DNA of 39,804 bases from Prevotella sp. (GCA_017557185.1 JAFZAP010000049.1:1-39804); one strand, 5' to 3'; counted from the stretch's first letter, positions 24,307 through 33,016 are shown. Notes: generated from the sequence alone by a model not told the origin. Program-made: numbers and translations.

Positions 24307-25146
24307 ATGAGAAGTAACATCGGTAGAAACATTCTGAATGTCCTAGGCTATCTGGCGGCATTCCTGATCATACAATACGTGATGATGCTCGTCGTGGGCA
24401 CCATATGGCTGGTTGTGAAAGGCACGACGCTGAGCGCAGCCATCAATCAAGTCGCCACAGGCATGCTGGCAAACGACGGCATGGCTTTGGCAATCATCAC
24501 AGCGGCATCGAGCGTGGTGACCATCCTTGTGTTCATGCTGTTGCGCTGGTCGCCATTCTCGCGCACCTATCTGCGCAGCCGCCCGTGGGGTGTGCTATTT
24601 TGGGTGTTCGTATTGACCTTCGGCACGGTCATTCCCTCGGAATGGCTGCTGGAACAGCTGGATGTGGAGATGTCGGAGAGCATGCAACACGTGTTCGAAC
24701 AAATCATGAGCACCCCAGCAGGCTATGTAGCCATCGGACTGTTGGCACCACTGGCAGAGGAGATGGTGTTTCGTGGAGCCATCCTTCGCGTACTGCTGAA
24801 GGTGTTCGACCGCCGCTGGCACTGGCTGCCCATCGTGATATCGGCCGTGTTATTCGGTGCCGTGCATGGAAATATGGCGCAGTTCCTGCATGCCACGCTA
24901 TTAGGACTGCTACTGGGATGGATGTACTATCGTACCGATTCCATCGTACCGGGCGTAGTGCTTCACTGGGTGAACAACTCCATCGCCTATGTCATCTTCA
25001 ACCTGCTGCCGCAGGCCACTGAAGGAAAACTCATCGATCTCTTCGACGGCAACCAGCGAGCAGTATGGATGGCCCTCGGCTTCTCACTCTGCATCCTGCT
25101 GCCTTCGCTGTTCCAGCTCAACGAAAGGATGAAGAGACAGCATTGA
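24307..25146 (+). CDS. CPBP-family intramembrane metalloprotease
   Basis: A 279-residue polytopic inner-membrane protein with about seven hydrophobic helices (first at residues 12-36). Catalytic motifs of the CAAX-protease/bacteriocin-processing (Abi) family are EEMVFRG at 151-157, FGAVHGN with His187, and HWVNNS with His220. These are the metal-ligand and glutamate residues of the glutamic-type intramembrane proteases. The substrate is unknown. It lies third in the HAD-ribF operon, separated from ribF only by a word-hairpin repeat. The start is ATG 24307 (MRSNIGRNIL). Confidence 0.92.
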   Translation: MRSNIGRNILNVLGYLAAFLIIQYVMMLVVGTIWLVVKGTTLSAAINQVATGMLANDGMALAIITAASSVVTILVFMLLRWSPFSRTYLRSRPWGVLFWVFVLTFGTVIPSEWLLEQLDVEMSESMQHVFEQIMSTPAGYVAIGLLAPLAEEMVFRGAILRVLLKVFDRRWHWLPIVISAVLFGAVHGNMAQFLHATLLGLLLGWMYYRTDSIVPGVVLHWVNNSIAYVIFNLLPQATEGKLIDLFDGNQRAVWMALGFSLCILLPSLFQLNERMKRQH

Positions 25147-25161
25147 AAATAAAAACGAAAA

Positions 25162-25986
25162 ATGGAAAGAAAACAGATACTACTGATTAACGACGTAGCA
25201 GGAAACAGCAAGGTGGGCATGGGGGCCATGATTCCCGTCTTGTCGTACCTCGGCTACCCTACGTTCAACCTCCCGACAGCACTCGTGTCGAATACGTTCG
25301 ACTACGGGCGCTTCGCCATTCAGGACACCACCGACTTCATCCGTCAGACGCTGCTCGTCTGGAAGGAACTGGGGTTCGGCTATGATGCCATCTGCACAGG
25401 ATGCATGCTCAGCGAAGAACAGGTACACCTCGTGGCCGACTATTGCCGCGAACAACGACAACACGGAACACTGGTATTCGTAGACCCCGTGATGGGCGAC
25501 GGCGGACACCTCTACAACGGAATGACGATGCGACAGGTGGAACTGATGCGGAAGATGGTGAACGTGGCCGACCTGACGTTCCCCAACTACACCGAGGCCA
25601 CCCTCCTCACAGGCATGGAATACCGACAGGAGGGCATCAGCTGGGACGAGGCGAAGGAACTGCTCGACCGACTGCGCAAGCTCGGTGCACGCTCGGTGCT
25701 GGTGACGAGTTGCCGCTGCGAGGATGCCAACAGCGTGGTGGGCTACAATGCCGACGACGACGATTATTTCCGACTGGAATACGAAGAGATTCCAGGACTG
25801 TTCCACGGAACTGGCGATCTGTTCTCAGCCATCCTCATCGGGAAGCTGTTCAGCGGGAAAACCCTGCGCGAGAGCACTCGCTATACGATGGACATCGTCT
25901 ACCAGCTCATCAGCCTCAACCGCGATATGCCCGACAAGAACCGCGGCATCCTCATTGAGCAGTTCTTGAACATCCTCGACGAGTAA
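25162..25986 (+). CDS. Pyridoxal/pyridoxamine kinase-like ribokinase-family enzyme
   Basis: A 274-residue PfkB/ribokinase-fold kinase, closest to PdxY/PdxK-type pyridoxal kinases. The N-terminus is LLINDVAGNSKVGMGA. The Mg-ATP region is FVDPVMGDGGHLYNG (about residues 110-125), NYTEATLLTG lies near 148, and the anion-hole motif is GLFHGTGDLFSAIL (about 213-226, catalytic Asp in GTGD). It would phosphorylate pyridoxine, pyridoxal or pyridoxamine in vitamin B6 salvage. A hydroxymethylpyrimidine kinase is the main alternative. It is last in the operon, 15 nt after the CPBP gene. Confidence 0.88.
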   Translation: MERKQILLINDVAGNSKVGMGAMIPVLSYLGYPTFNLPTALVSNTFDYGRFAIQDTTDFIRQTLLVWKELGFGYDAICTGCMLSEEQVHLVADYCREQRQHGTLVFVDPVMGDGGHLYNGMTMRQVELMRKMVNVADLTFPNYTEATLLTGMEYRQEGISWDEAKELLDRLRKLGARSVLVTSCRCEDANSVVGYNADDDDYFRLEYEEIPGLFHGTGDLFSAILIGKLFSGKTLRESTRYTMDIVYQLISLNRDMPDKNRGILIEQFLNILDE

Positions 25987-26085
25987 TCGCACGATGCATC
26001 TGCAAAAAACCACCGGTTCTTGCGAAACATCGTTCTTTTTTCAGAATTTTAAGCCTGCAAAGTTGCGGCATTCAGGAATTATGCC

Positions 26086-26093
26086 TAAATTTG
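26086..26093 (+). promoter_or_regulatory. -7 box of the mannoside-degradation genes
   Basis: TAAATTTG, an exact consensus match, with TTG at 26063-26065 about 20 bp upstream. It lies 31 nt before the GH92 start. Confidence 0.65.
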
Positions 26094-26124
26094 TAGTCTG
26101 AAAACCTATTCATGAACGATTACT

Positions 26125-28299
26125 ATGCGATTACGTCTTTATTTTCTGTCATTGGGCGTTTCCCTGCTGACGATGTTCAGCCTGTCGGCAACTGCCGCCG
26201 ATGGTGACTACACCCGTTTTGTGAATCCCCGTATCGGTACGGGCGGCCACGGCCACGTGTTTCTCGGTGCGAATGTGCCGTTCGGCTACATACAGCTCGG
26301 CCCCACACAGCCCACGAGCGGCTGGGACTGGTGTTCCGGCTATCACCACAGCGACTCGGTGCTCATAGGCTTCGGCCACCAGCATCTGAGCGGTACAGGC
26401 ATCGGCGACCTGGGCGATGTGGCTCTGCTGCCTGTCGCCACGCGCGAGCAGCGCCGCGTGCTGTTCACACATGCCCAGGAAACGGTGAGCCCGGGCTATT
26501 ATGCCATCAAGCTGGGCGAGCCCAATGTGTATGTCGAGCTAACGGCAACGAAGCGAGTGGGCATGCACCGCTATACGTTCGGTGCCGACCAGACCGAAGC
26601 CTTCGTGCGCCTCGACCTCAGGCAGGGCATCGGCTGGGATCATGTGAGCGAATGCCAGATGGTGCAGGAGTCGCCGACAACGGTGAGCGGCTACCGTCAC
26701 TCCATAGGCTGGGCAAATCGCCAGAAGGACTTCTTCGTGATGGAGTTCTCGCAGCCCGTCAGCCTGGAGAAGGTCGACGGCGACACCACGGGTGTGCTCA
26801 CGCTGAGCCGTCCTGCCGAGACGCTGCTGGTGAAAGTAGCGATGTCGGCGGTGAGCGTGGCGAATGCGAAGCTGAATCTGCAGGCCGAGCTGCCGGACTG
26901 GGACTTCGGTGCTACGGTAGCGGCAGCACGCAAAGCCTGGAACGATGAACTCTCGAAGATCAGCATCAAGACAAATGATGAGCATGTGCGCCGCATCTTC
27001 TATACGGCGATGTATCACTCGATGATCGCCCCGTCGGTGTTCAACGATGTGAACGGACAGTATCGCGGTGCTGATGGAAAGGTGCACGAGGGCAACTTCA
27101 CGAACTACACCACGCTTTCGCTGTGGGACACCTATCGCTCGGCACATCCGCTGCAGACGATCATCCATCCCGAAAAGCAAGCTGATATGGCGGAAACGTT
27201 CCTGCACATCTTCAAAGAGCAGGGCAAGCTGCCGGTGTGGCACCTGATGGGTAACGAGACCGACTGCATGGTGGGCAACCCGGGCATCCCCGTGCTGGCC
27301 GACCTCGTGTTGAAGGGCTACGTCACCGGTCAGGACCGCGAGCGGGCCTACGAGGCGATGCGCACATCGGCGATGCTCGACGAGCGCGGTATGAAATATC
27401 TGAAGGAGTACGGCTACATTCCCTTCGACAAGGACGAGACCAACGAGACCGTCGCCAAAGGCCTGGAGTATGCACTCGCCGACTGGTGTGTGGCACAGGT
27501 GGCGAAGCTGCTGGGCAAGAAGGCCGACTACAAATACTTCATGCAGCGCAGCAAACTCTACCAGAAGCACTTCGACCCGAAGGACGGCTTCATCAAGGGA
27601 CTGTCGTCCACGGGTGAGCGCCGCACGCCGTTCAACCCCTTCCGCTCGGCCCATCGCATCGACGACTTCACGGAAGGCAATGCGTGGCAGTACACGTGGC
27701 TGGTACCTCACGACGTGCACGGACTGGTGAAGACGTTCGGCTCGGAGGCCCGCTTCATCGAGAAATTCGACTCGCTCTTCATCGTGGAGGGTGATCTGGG
27801 TGAAGAAGCTTCGCCCGACATCAGCGGTCTCATCGGACAATATGCTCACGGCAACGAGCCTTCGCACCATATATTATATATGTATAACTACGTCGGTCAG
27901 CCGTGGAAGGGTGCAAAGTTGTTGCGCAAGACGATGAAGGAATTGTATTTCGACGACTACGACGGCCTGTCGGGCAATGAAGACGTTGGCCAGATGTCGG
28001 CGTGGTACATCCTCTCGGCCGTTGGTCTCTATCAGGTGGAGCCGGCCGGAGGAAAGTACTGCATCGGCTCGCCTGTCGTCGACGAGGCCGCCATCAATGT
28101 CGGCGATGGCCGCACGTTCACCGTGAAGGCCACGAACAACAGTGCCGAGAACATCTACGTACAGAGTGCTATGCTGAATGGCAAGCCGCTGACAAAGTCC
28201 TACATCATGTTCAGCGACATCAAACGTGGCGGCACGCTGGAACTCATGATGGGCCCGACGCCCGGCAACTTCGGCACAAAGGCGAAGGACAGACCGTGA
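26125..28299 (+). CDS. GH92 family alpha-mannosidase
   Basis: A 724-residue exported enzyme (signal peptide ending near ATAADGD). The GH92 opening FVNPRIGTGGHGHVFLGANV is followed by GYIQLGPT and GFGHQHLSGTG. The catalytic (alpha/alpha)6 domain shows YHSMIAPSVFNDVNGQY, LSLWDTYRSAHPL, WHLMGNETDCM and EGNAWQYTWLVPHDVHGL, with GLSGNEDVGQMSAWYILSA near the end. Members are Ca-dependent exo-alpha-mannosidases acting on N-glycans. There is no lipobox, so it is probably periplasmic. It is first of three mannoside genes. The linkage specificity cannot be read from the sequence. Confidence 0.95.
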   Translation: MRLRLYFLSLGVSLLTMFSLSATAADGDYTRFVNPRIGTGGHGHVFLGANVPFGYIQLGPTQPTSGWDWCSGYHHSDSVLIGFGHQHLSGTGIGDLGDVALLPVATREQRRVLFTHAQETVSPGYYAIKLGEPNVYVELTATKRVGMHRYTFGADQTEAFVRLDLRQGIGWDHVSECQMVQESPTTVSGYRHSIGWANRQKDFFVMEFSQPVSLEKVDGDTTGVLTLSRPAETLLVKVAMSAVSVANAKLNLQAELPDWDFGATVAAARKAWNDELSKISIKTNDEHVRRIFYTAMYHSMIAPSVFNDVNGQYRGADGKVHEGNFTNYTTLSLWDTYRSAHPLQTIIHPEKQADMAETFLHIFKEQGKLPVWHLMGNETDCMVGNPGIPVLADLVLKGYVTGQDRERAYEAMRTSAMLDERGMKYLKEYGYIPFDKDETNETVAKGLEYALADWCVAQVAKLLGKKADYKYFMQRSKLYQKHFDPKDGFIKGLSSTGERRTPFNPFRSAHRIDDFTEGNAWQYTWLVPHDVHGLVKTFGSEARFIEKFDSLFIVEGDLGEEASPDISGLIGQYAHGNEPSHHILYMYNYVGQPWKGAKLLRKTMKELYFDDYDGLSGNEDVGQMSAWYILSAVGLYQVEPAGGKYCIGSPVVDEAAINVGDGRTFTVKATNNSAENIYVQSAMLNGKPLTKSYIMFSDIKRGGTLELMMGPTPGNFGTKAKDRP

Positions 28300-28335
28300 T
28301 AGGTAAAAGGTAATAGGTTATAGGTAATAGGTAAG
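28300..28335 (+). repeat. Short-word array (TAGGTAA) filling the GH92-GH125 gap
   Basis: Four TAGGT-type words (TAGGTAA, TAATAGGTTA, TAGGTAATAGG, TAAG) occupy nearly all of the 40-nt spacer between the two genes. Confidence 0.75.
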
Positions 28336-28339
28336 AATT

Positions 28340-29800
28340 ATGAGAAAAATAGTATTGATTAGTTGTTTGGCCATGCTGAGCCTCACCGCTTCAGCACAGG
28401 CGGAGTATGGCAAGGAGTATATCAAGAAGATCGGGCAGCCAAGCACCACATTCGTATCGCGGCGTCCTGCCGAGAAGGACAGGCTGTTCCGCTCCGATGT
28501 AATCGACAAGAAAATCAAGGAAGTGCAGAAGCTGCTGAAGGACAACCCCAAGCTTGCATGGATGTTCGGCAACTGCTTCCCGAACACGCTGGAGACCACC
28601 GTGCACTACTCCGATGCGTCGGGCGACGACGACACATTCGTCTACACAGGCGACATCCACGCCATGTGGCTACGCGACTCGGGTGCTCAGGTATGGCCTT
28701 ATGTGCAGTTTGCCAATCAGGACCCGAAGCTGAAGAAGATGGTGCGCGGCACGATTCTCCGCCAGTTCCATTGCATCTGCCTCGATCCCTACGCCAACGC
28801 CTTCAACCTGGAGCCGAATCCAGGTGGCGAGTGGATGAAGGACCTCACAGAGATGAAGCCGTTCCTGCACGAGCGCAAGTACGAGATCGACTCGCTATGC
28901 TACCCGCTGCGACTGGCCTATCAGTATTGGCTCACCACCGGCGACACATCGGTGTTCGGTGAACTCTGGCTGCAGACCATCCAGAACATCCTGCGCACCT
29001 TCCGCGAGCAGCAGCGCAAGGACGGCAACCTCGGCCCCTATCGCTTCCAGCGTCGCACCGAGCGTGCCTCCGACACCACACAGAACGACGGCTGGGGCAA
29101 CCCCGTGAAGCCCGTAGGTCTCATCGCATCGGTGTTCCGTCCGAGCGACGATGCCACGACATTCCTGTTCCTCATCCCCTCAAACTTCATGGCGGTGTCG
29201 AGTTTGCGCAAGGCTGCCGAAATCCTGACGAAGGTGAACCAGCGTGCCGACCTCGCTGCGGAGTGTACCGCGCTGGCCGACGAGGTGCAGACGGCGCTGA
29301 ACAAATATGCCGTTCACATGCACCCGACCTATGGCCCTATCTATGCTTTTGAGGTCGACGGCTTCGGCAACCAGCTGCTGATGGACGATGCCAACGTACC
29401 CTCGCTGCTGGCGATGGGCTATCTCGGCGACGTTCCCATGAACGACCCCATCTATCAGAACACGCGTAGCTTCGTGTGGAGCGATAGCAACCCCTACTTC
29501 TTCCGCGGTCCTGCGGGTGAAGGAATCGGCGGTCCGCATATCGGCTACGGCTATGCGTGGCCCATGTCGATCATGATGAAGGCCTTCACTGCTCAGAACG
29601 ACAACGAGATCCGCGCCTGCATGCGCCAGCTGCTCACCACCGATGCCCAGACGGGATTCATCCACGAGTCGTTCAACGTCGAGAACTCCGACAAATACAC
29701 GCGTGCCTGGTTTGCGTGGCAGAACACCCTCTTCGGTGAACTCGTCCTGAAACTCATCAACGACGGAAAAACCGATCTGCTCGTACATTGTTTGGATTAA
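28340..29800 (+). CDS. GH125 family exo-alpha-1,6-mannosidase
   Basis: A 486-residue exported enzyme (signal 1-19, SLTASAQ). Family GH125 (formerly DUF1237) features are DTFVYTGDIHAMWLRDSGAQ, LDPYANAFN, ERKYEIDSLCYPLRLAY and DDATTFLFLIPSNFMA, with LLMDDANVPSLLAMGYLG and AGEGIGGPHIGYGYAWPM downstream. It is an inverting hydrolase that removes alpha-1,6-linked mannose from N-glycan cores. It lies 40 nt after the GH92 gene and is co-transcribed with it. Together they would reduce a high-mannose glycan to Man-beta-1,4-GlcNAc. Confidence 0.95.
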   Translation: MRKIVLISCLAMLSLTASAQAEYGKEYIKKIGQPSTTFVSRRPAEKDRLFRSDVIDKKIKEVQKLLKDNPKLAWMFGNCFPNTLETTVHYSDASGDDDTFVYTGDIHAMWLRDSGAQVWPYVQFANQDPKLKKMVRGTILRQFHCICLDPYANAFNLEPNPGGEWMKDLTEMKPFLHERKYEIDSLCYPLRLAYQYWLTTGDTSVFGELWLQTIQNILRTFREQQRKDGNLGPYRFQRRTERASDTTQNDGWGNPVKPVGLIASVFRPSDDATTFLFLIPSNFMAVSSLRKAAEILTKVNQRADLAAECTALADEVQTALNKYAVHMHPTYGPIYAFEVDGFGNQLLMDDANVPSLLAMGYLGDVPMNDPIYQNTRSFVWSDSNPYFFRGPAGEGIGGPHIGYGYAWPMSIMMKAFTAQNDNEIRACMRQLLTTDAQTGFIHESFNVENSDKYTRAWFAWQNTLFGELVLKLINDGKTDLLVHCLD

Positions 29801-29801
29801 G

Positions 29802-29844
29802 GGAGCCCCACCCGCAGTAGGGGCAGCCCCCCGTGTCTGCCCGA
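29802..29844. repeat. GC-rich intergenic repeat after GH125
   Basis: Direct and inverted runs of GGGGC/GCCCC (AGCCCCACCC, GGGGCAGCCCC) begin two bases after the stop codon. It is related in style to the in-frame GC elements but has its own sequence. Confidence 0.5.
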
Positions 29845-29856
29845 AATTCAGCAACA

Positions 29857-29925
29857 TTGAACCATTTGAACGCGCGAAGCGCATTGAACCTTTGAACACT
29901 TGAACTGCCCGAAGGGCTCTTGAAC
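29857..29925 (+). repeat. TTGAAC word-hairpin array, copy 2
   Basis: TTGAAC occurs at 29857, 29866, 29884, 29892, 29900 and 29920. Hairpins between the words are GCGC-gaa-GCGC (29872-29882) and GCCC-gaa-GGGC (29907-29917). Confidence 0.9.
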
Positions 29926-30033
29926 CGTAGGTCATCGACTGAAGCAGTGCTGTCACGCGAAGCGTGGTGCACGAATCAGCGAAGGAGATCGCTCGGCTTT
30001 GCCGCTTTCGTAGCGGAGCAGAGAAAGAACTTT

Positions 30034-30059
30034 TTGAACGCGCCGCAGGCGCATTGAAC
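30034..30059 (+). repeat. TTGAAC word-hairpin array, copy 3
   Basis: TTGAAC (30034), hairpin GCGCC-gca-GGCGC (30040-30052) and TTGAAC (30054-30059), ending one base before the GH130 start codon. Where a ribosome-binding site would be expected, only this hairpin module is present. Confidence 0.85.
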
Positions 30060-30060
30060 A

Positions 30061-31095
30061 ATGGAAAAACTAACCATCCAAGGGCAACCATTGCCCAACA
30101 TGCCTTGGGAAGAGCGGCCGGCAGGCTGCCATACACCAATGTGGCGCTACAGTAAGAATCCAGTTATTCGGCGCGACCTGCTTTTGACGTCGAACAGTAT
30201 TTTCAACAGTGCCGTCGTACCGTTCAGCAACGGCTATGCCGGCGTATTCCGCTGCGACGACACCAACCGCCGCATGACGCTCCACGTGGGTTTCAGCGAC
30301 GACGGTCTCGACTGGCATATCGAAGAGGAAACGCTGAAGTTCGAATGCGACAACAAGGAAGTCGGCCAGTGGGTGTACGGCTACGACCCGCGTGTCTGCC
30401 GCATCGACGACCGCTGGTGGGTGACCTGGTGCAACGGCTATCACGGACCGACCATCGGCGTAGCGTGGACCAAGGACTTCAAGACATTCCATCAGGTGGA
30501 GAATGCCTTCCTGCCCTACAACCGCAACGGCGTGCTCTTCCCGCGAAAGATTAACTCCCTCCCTACTGGGGAGGGTCGGGGTGGGGCTCGTTATGCTATG
30601 CTCAGCCGACCCAGCGACACAGGTCACACGGCCTTCGGCGACATCTTCTACAGCGAGTCGCCCGACATGGAGTTCTGGGGACACCATCGGCATGTCATGT
30701 CGCCGGCACCCTTCGAGGTGAGCGCGTGGCAAAGCATGAAGATTGGTGCCGGGCCGACACCCATCGAGACCAGCGAGGGATGGCTCCTCTTCCATCATGG
30801 CGTGTTGCTCTCCTGCAATGGCTACGTCTATGCCTTCGGATCAGCGTTGCTCGACCTCGACGAACCTTGGCGTGTCATCGCCCGTTCCGGTCCCTACCTG
30901 ATTTCGCCGCGTGAGCCTTACGAGTGCATGGGCGATGTGCCGAACGTGTGCTTCCCCTGTGCCGCACTCCACGACCCTGCGACCGGCCGCATCGCCATCT
31001 ACTACGGTTGTGCCGACACGGTGACCGGTCTGGTCTTCGGCTATATCCCCGAAATCATCGAGTTTACCAAGCGCAACAATATCAGCGCACTTTGA
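30061..31095 (+). CDS. GH130 mannoside phosphorylase (Man-beta-1,4-GlcNAc type)
   Basis: A 344-residue protein without signal peptide, so cytoplasmic or periplasmic through another route. Family GH130 motifs are [48 protein letters not shown] and [12 protein letters not shown], with [19 protein letters not shown] and a closing [18 protein letters not shown]130 enzymes use phosphate to release mannose-1-phosphate from beta-1,4-mannosides, and the gene context points to the N-glycan core. Residues about 165-175 ([11 protein letters not shown]) are encoded by a dispersed GC element inserted between PRKIN and RYAMLSRP. Its effect on activity is unknown. Confidence 0.93.
   Translation: MEKLTIQGQPLPNMPWEERPAGCHTPMWRYSKNPVIRRDLLLTSNSIFNSAVVPFSNGYAGVFRCDDTNRRMTLHVGFSDDGLDWHIEEETLKFECDNKEVGQWVYGYDPRVCRIDDRWWVTWCNGYHGPTIGVAWTKDFKTFHQVENAFLPYNRNGVLFPRKINSLPTGEGRGGARYAMLSRPSDTGHTAFGDIFYSESPDMEFWGHHRHVMSPAPFEVSAWQSMKIGAGPTPIETSEGWLLFHHGVLLSCNGYVYAFGSALLDLDEPWRVIARSGPYLISPREPYECMGDVPNVCFPCAALHDPATGRIAIYYGCADTVTGLVFGYIPEIIEFTKRNNISAL
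30555..30588 (+). repeat. In-frame GC-rich element within the GH130 gene
   Basis: Thirty-three of 34 bases match the reverse complement of 11737-11770 in the FAD oxidoreductase gene. Both are read to give [11 protein letters not shown]. Confidence 0.9.
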
Positions 31096-31133
31096 CAGAA
31101 AGACGTTGTTTTGACAAAGAGACAAAGAGAGGT

Positions 31134-31203
31134 TCTCCTTCTTTCATTCGGAGAAGTGTAAAGCGACGATGTCGCGTGTAACTGTCCTTCGGACGTGTAA
31201 GGT
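31134..31203 (+). repeat. 70-nt inverted repeat R1, left copy
   Basis: Identical over 70 nt to the reverse complement of 33223-33292. Internal grammar: the word GTGTAA three times, separated by the hairpins GCGAC-gat-GTCGC and GTCC-ttc-GGAC. Confidence 0.95.
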
Positions 31204-31213
31204 ATAAAGAGAA

Positions 31214-31248
31214 TTTTTATGTTTTTTGCCAGGCGTAGAGGTGATTTC
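31214..31248 (+). repeat. Repeat R2, copy 1
   Basis: About 30 of 35 positions shared with 33295-33328 in direct orientation (TTTTTATGTTTTTT, then AGAGGTGATTTC). Confidence 0.75.
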
Positions 31249-31252
31249 TGGT

Positions 31253-31321
31253 TTCATTAAGACAACATAGACAACTTTGGACAACTTTATGTTGTCCTTT
31301 GTTGTTCGTGTTGTTTTTAAA
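31253..31321 (+). repeat. Dispersed repeat R3, copy 2
   Basis: Inverted relative to 22546-22614 with only two mismatches in 69 nt. It lies 40 nt before the stop codon of the TPR regulator gene. Confidence 0.9.
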
Positions 31322-31360
31322 TTCTCTAATTCTTGACGAAAAAAAGTTTTAGCGGGCAAA

Positions 31361-33016
31361 CTATTCTTTGTTCGTCATTTTTTTCATTCTTGAGAGCATA
31401 GTCCTCCATGCACCCTCGCTCATACCCATGATGTTCCGGATCTCTTCATCGCTCTTCCCCATGTGGCTTAGTATCAGACAGCAGCGCTGCTGTGGCGACA
31501 GCGCAGCGTTTCCCTCGTTCAGTTCAATCGAGAACGGAATGTCGCGCATGCAGTAATAGCACTCGAAGTCGAGAAAATCCTGCTTGCGCCACAGCTGCGT
31601 AGTACCGCCAGCCAGCAAGGCATCGTGCAACACACGCCCATGCGACAGCTGTTGTGCATAGTCCATACGCATCTTCTCGATGGTCGAGTCCTGCTTCTCC
31701 TGCAGTTGTTCCACGCGTTGCTGCATATTGTACAACTGGTCCTTCGCCTTGCGGTGATCCCTGCGCAGCTCCGTCATCTTTCCCTCTACATCCTCCGCGT
31801 CCAGGCGCGCAGCCATGATGTCTTTTGCATTCTCCGCCATCTGCTGTTGCAACCTTCTCATTCTGACGTCGTCCTGACGCTTCCTGTAGAAGTAATACGC
31901 TGCAAACGCCAGCAGCAACACCAACAGCGACAAACTCCAGTACCACGACTTCCGAAGGTTGGCATTCATCTCCTTCTTCACCTGCCGATGATCTATCGAC
32001 TGCTGCTGGCGGGCCACATCCTCTGTCTTACGGGTTCTCTCCAGCGAGTCCTTCAGCATGGCGATATCGCTGGCCATCGCGTTTGCCGAACGATAGTCGC
32101 CCGTCTGCATCTTCAGCTCCCTCAACCCCTGCAGCGTACTGATGCGCGTGTCCAGTCTCTCCGCGATGGCCAGTGCCTGCTGGTAGAATTCCTCTGCTTT
32201 CACATAGTCGCCACGATCGGCATACAGACTTGCCAGCGAGCGATAGGCAAAGCCGTGCGGCTCTATTTCCACAGAGCGCTTCAGCAGTTCCTCCGCCTTC
32301 TGCAGACCGCCCATATTCTTATAGTACACACCCAGATTGGCCAGCACATGCGCCTGTTCCTCCTTCCGCACATAAGCCGTAAGCGGCACACACTGCTCAA
32401 AATAGTACAGGGCGCTGTCCTGCTTTCCCACATGGTGATAGGCCACCGCCAGTGCCTCGTAGTCCTCCAGCAGCAACTTCGGATTGTCCAGCCTGCTACA
32501 ACAGTCGACGGCTCTCAGCGCATATTCCAACGCCTTGTCGTACTCACCTGCCGAGAAATTGATGTCCTCCAAGCTGTTGCACACCTTGCTCTGCAATAGC
32601 AGGTCGCCACTCGCATCAGCCAGAAACTCCGCCTGCTTCAAGCTCTCCACCGCCTCGCGAGTTCTGTTCTGCTCCTTCTGGATCACACCTTTATAATAAT
32701 ATGTACGCGCGAGCAGCGCCTGCGGCCCGTTCTTTTCGTAATAGGCCAGGCTGAAGTCCAGCAGCGAGTCCGAGGCAACAGAAATATACGCCTTCCACAT
32801 CGTCTGCACACGCAGCAGAGCATAGTATGCCCGCACCTCGTCATTCATCGCTGTTGTGTCGATTCGATTGATTTCGTGCAGAGCCGAGTCCACCAGCTCG
32901 TGTGTCAACAACGTGTCGACAGTCGCCAACTGCCGCATAGCCCTCTCGTTGCCGTTCCGACAGCCCGACAGAGCCAGCACTGCTATCATCATAAATAAAA
33001 ATCGTCTCATCTTCAC
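31361..33016 (-). CDS. TPR-containing membrane regulator with C-terminal HTH
   Basis: A 551-residue protein. The N-terminal signal has a lipobox-like LALSGC19. TPR repeats span about 100-330 (AEELLKRSVEIEPHGFAYRSL and YVKAEEFYQQALAIAERL are clear units). A transmembrane helix is at 357-377. A basic stretch and a coiled coil (about 380-455) follow, and residues 503-545 (LSPQQRCCLILSHMGKSDEE ... GMSEGAWRTMLSRM) resemble a LuxR-like helix-turn-helix. The topology suggests a periplasmic TPR sensor coupled to a cytoplasmic DNA-binding domain, as in many Bacteroidota regulators. The gene is flanked by perfect 70-nt inverted repeats. Targets are unknown; the neighbouring mannoside and lipoprotein genes are candidates. 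Confidence 0.85.
   Translation of the reverse strand: MKMRRFLFMMIAVLALSGCRNGNERAMRQLATVDTLLTHELVDSALHEINRIDTTAMNDEVRAYYALLRVQTMWKAYISVASDSLLDFSLAYYEKNGPQALLARTYYYKGVIQKEQNRTREAVESLKQAEFLADASGDLLLQSKVCNSLEDINFSAGEYDKALEYALRAVDCCSRLDNPKLLLEDYEALAVAYHHVGKQDSALYYFEQCVPLTAYVRKEEQAHVLANLGVYYKNMGGLQKAEELLKRSVEIEPHGFAYRSLASLYADRGDYVKAEEFYQQALAIAERLDTRISTLQGLRELKMQTGDYRSANAMASDIAMLKDSLERTRKTEDVARQQQSIDHRQVKKEMNANLRKSWYWSLSLLVLLLAFAAYYFYRKRQDDVRMRRLQQQMAENAKDIMAARLDAEDVEGKMTELRRDHRKAKDQLYNMQQRVEQLQEKQDSTIEKMRMDYAQQLSHGRVLHDALLAGGTTQLWRKQDFLDFECYYCMRDIPFSIELNEGNAALSPQQRCCLILSHMGKSDEEIRNIMGMSEGAWRTMLSRMKKMTNKE

Larger units (their letters stand above)
31096..31360. other. Repeat-mosaic region between GH130 and the TPR regulator
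   Basis: Between two convergent genes lie a GACAAAGA word array (about 31113-31131), repeat R1 copy 1, R2 copy 1 and R3 copy 2. No clear terminator or gene is seen. Confidence 0.7.

Noticed and set aside
26539-27870. A 443-codon minus-strand open frame
   Set aside because: Shadow of the GH92 gene, caused by its GC-rich third positions. No family features.
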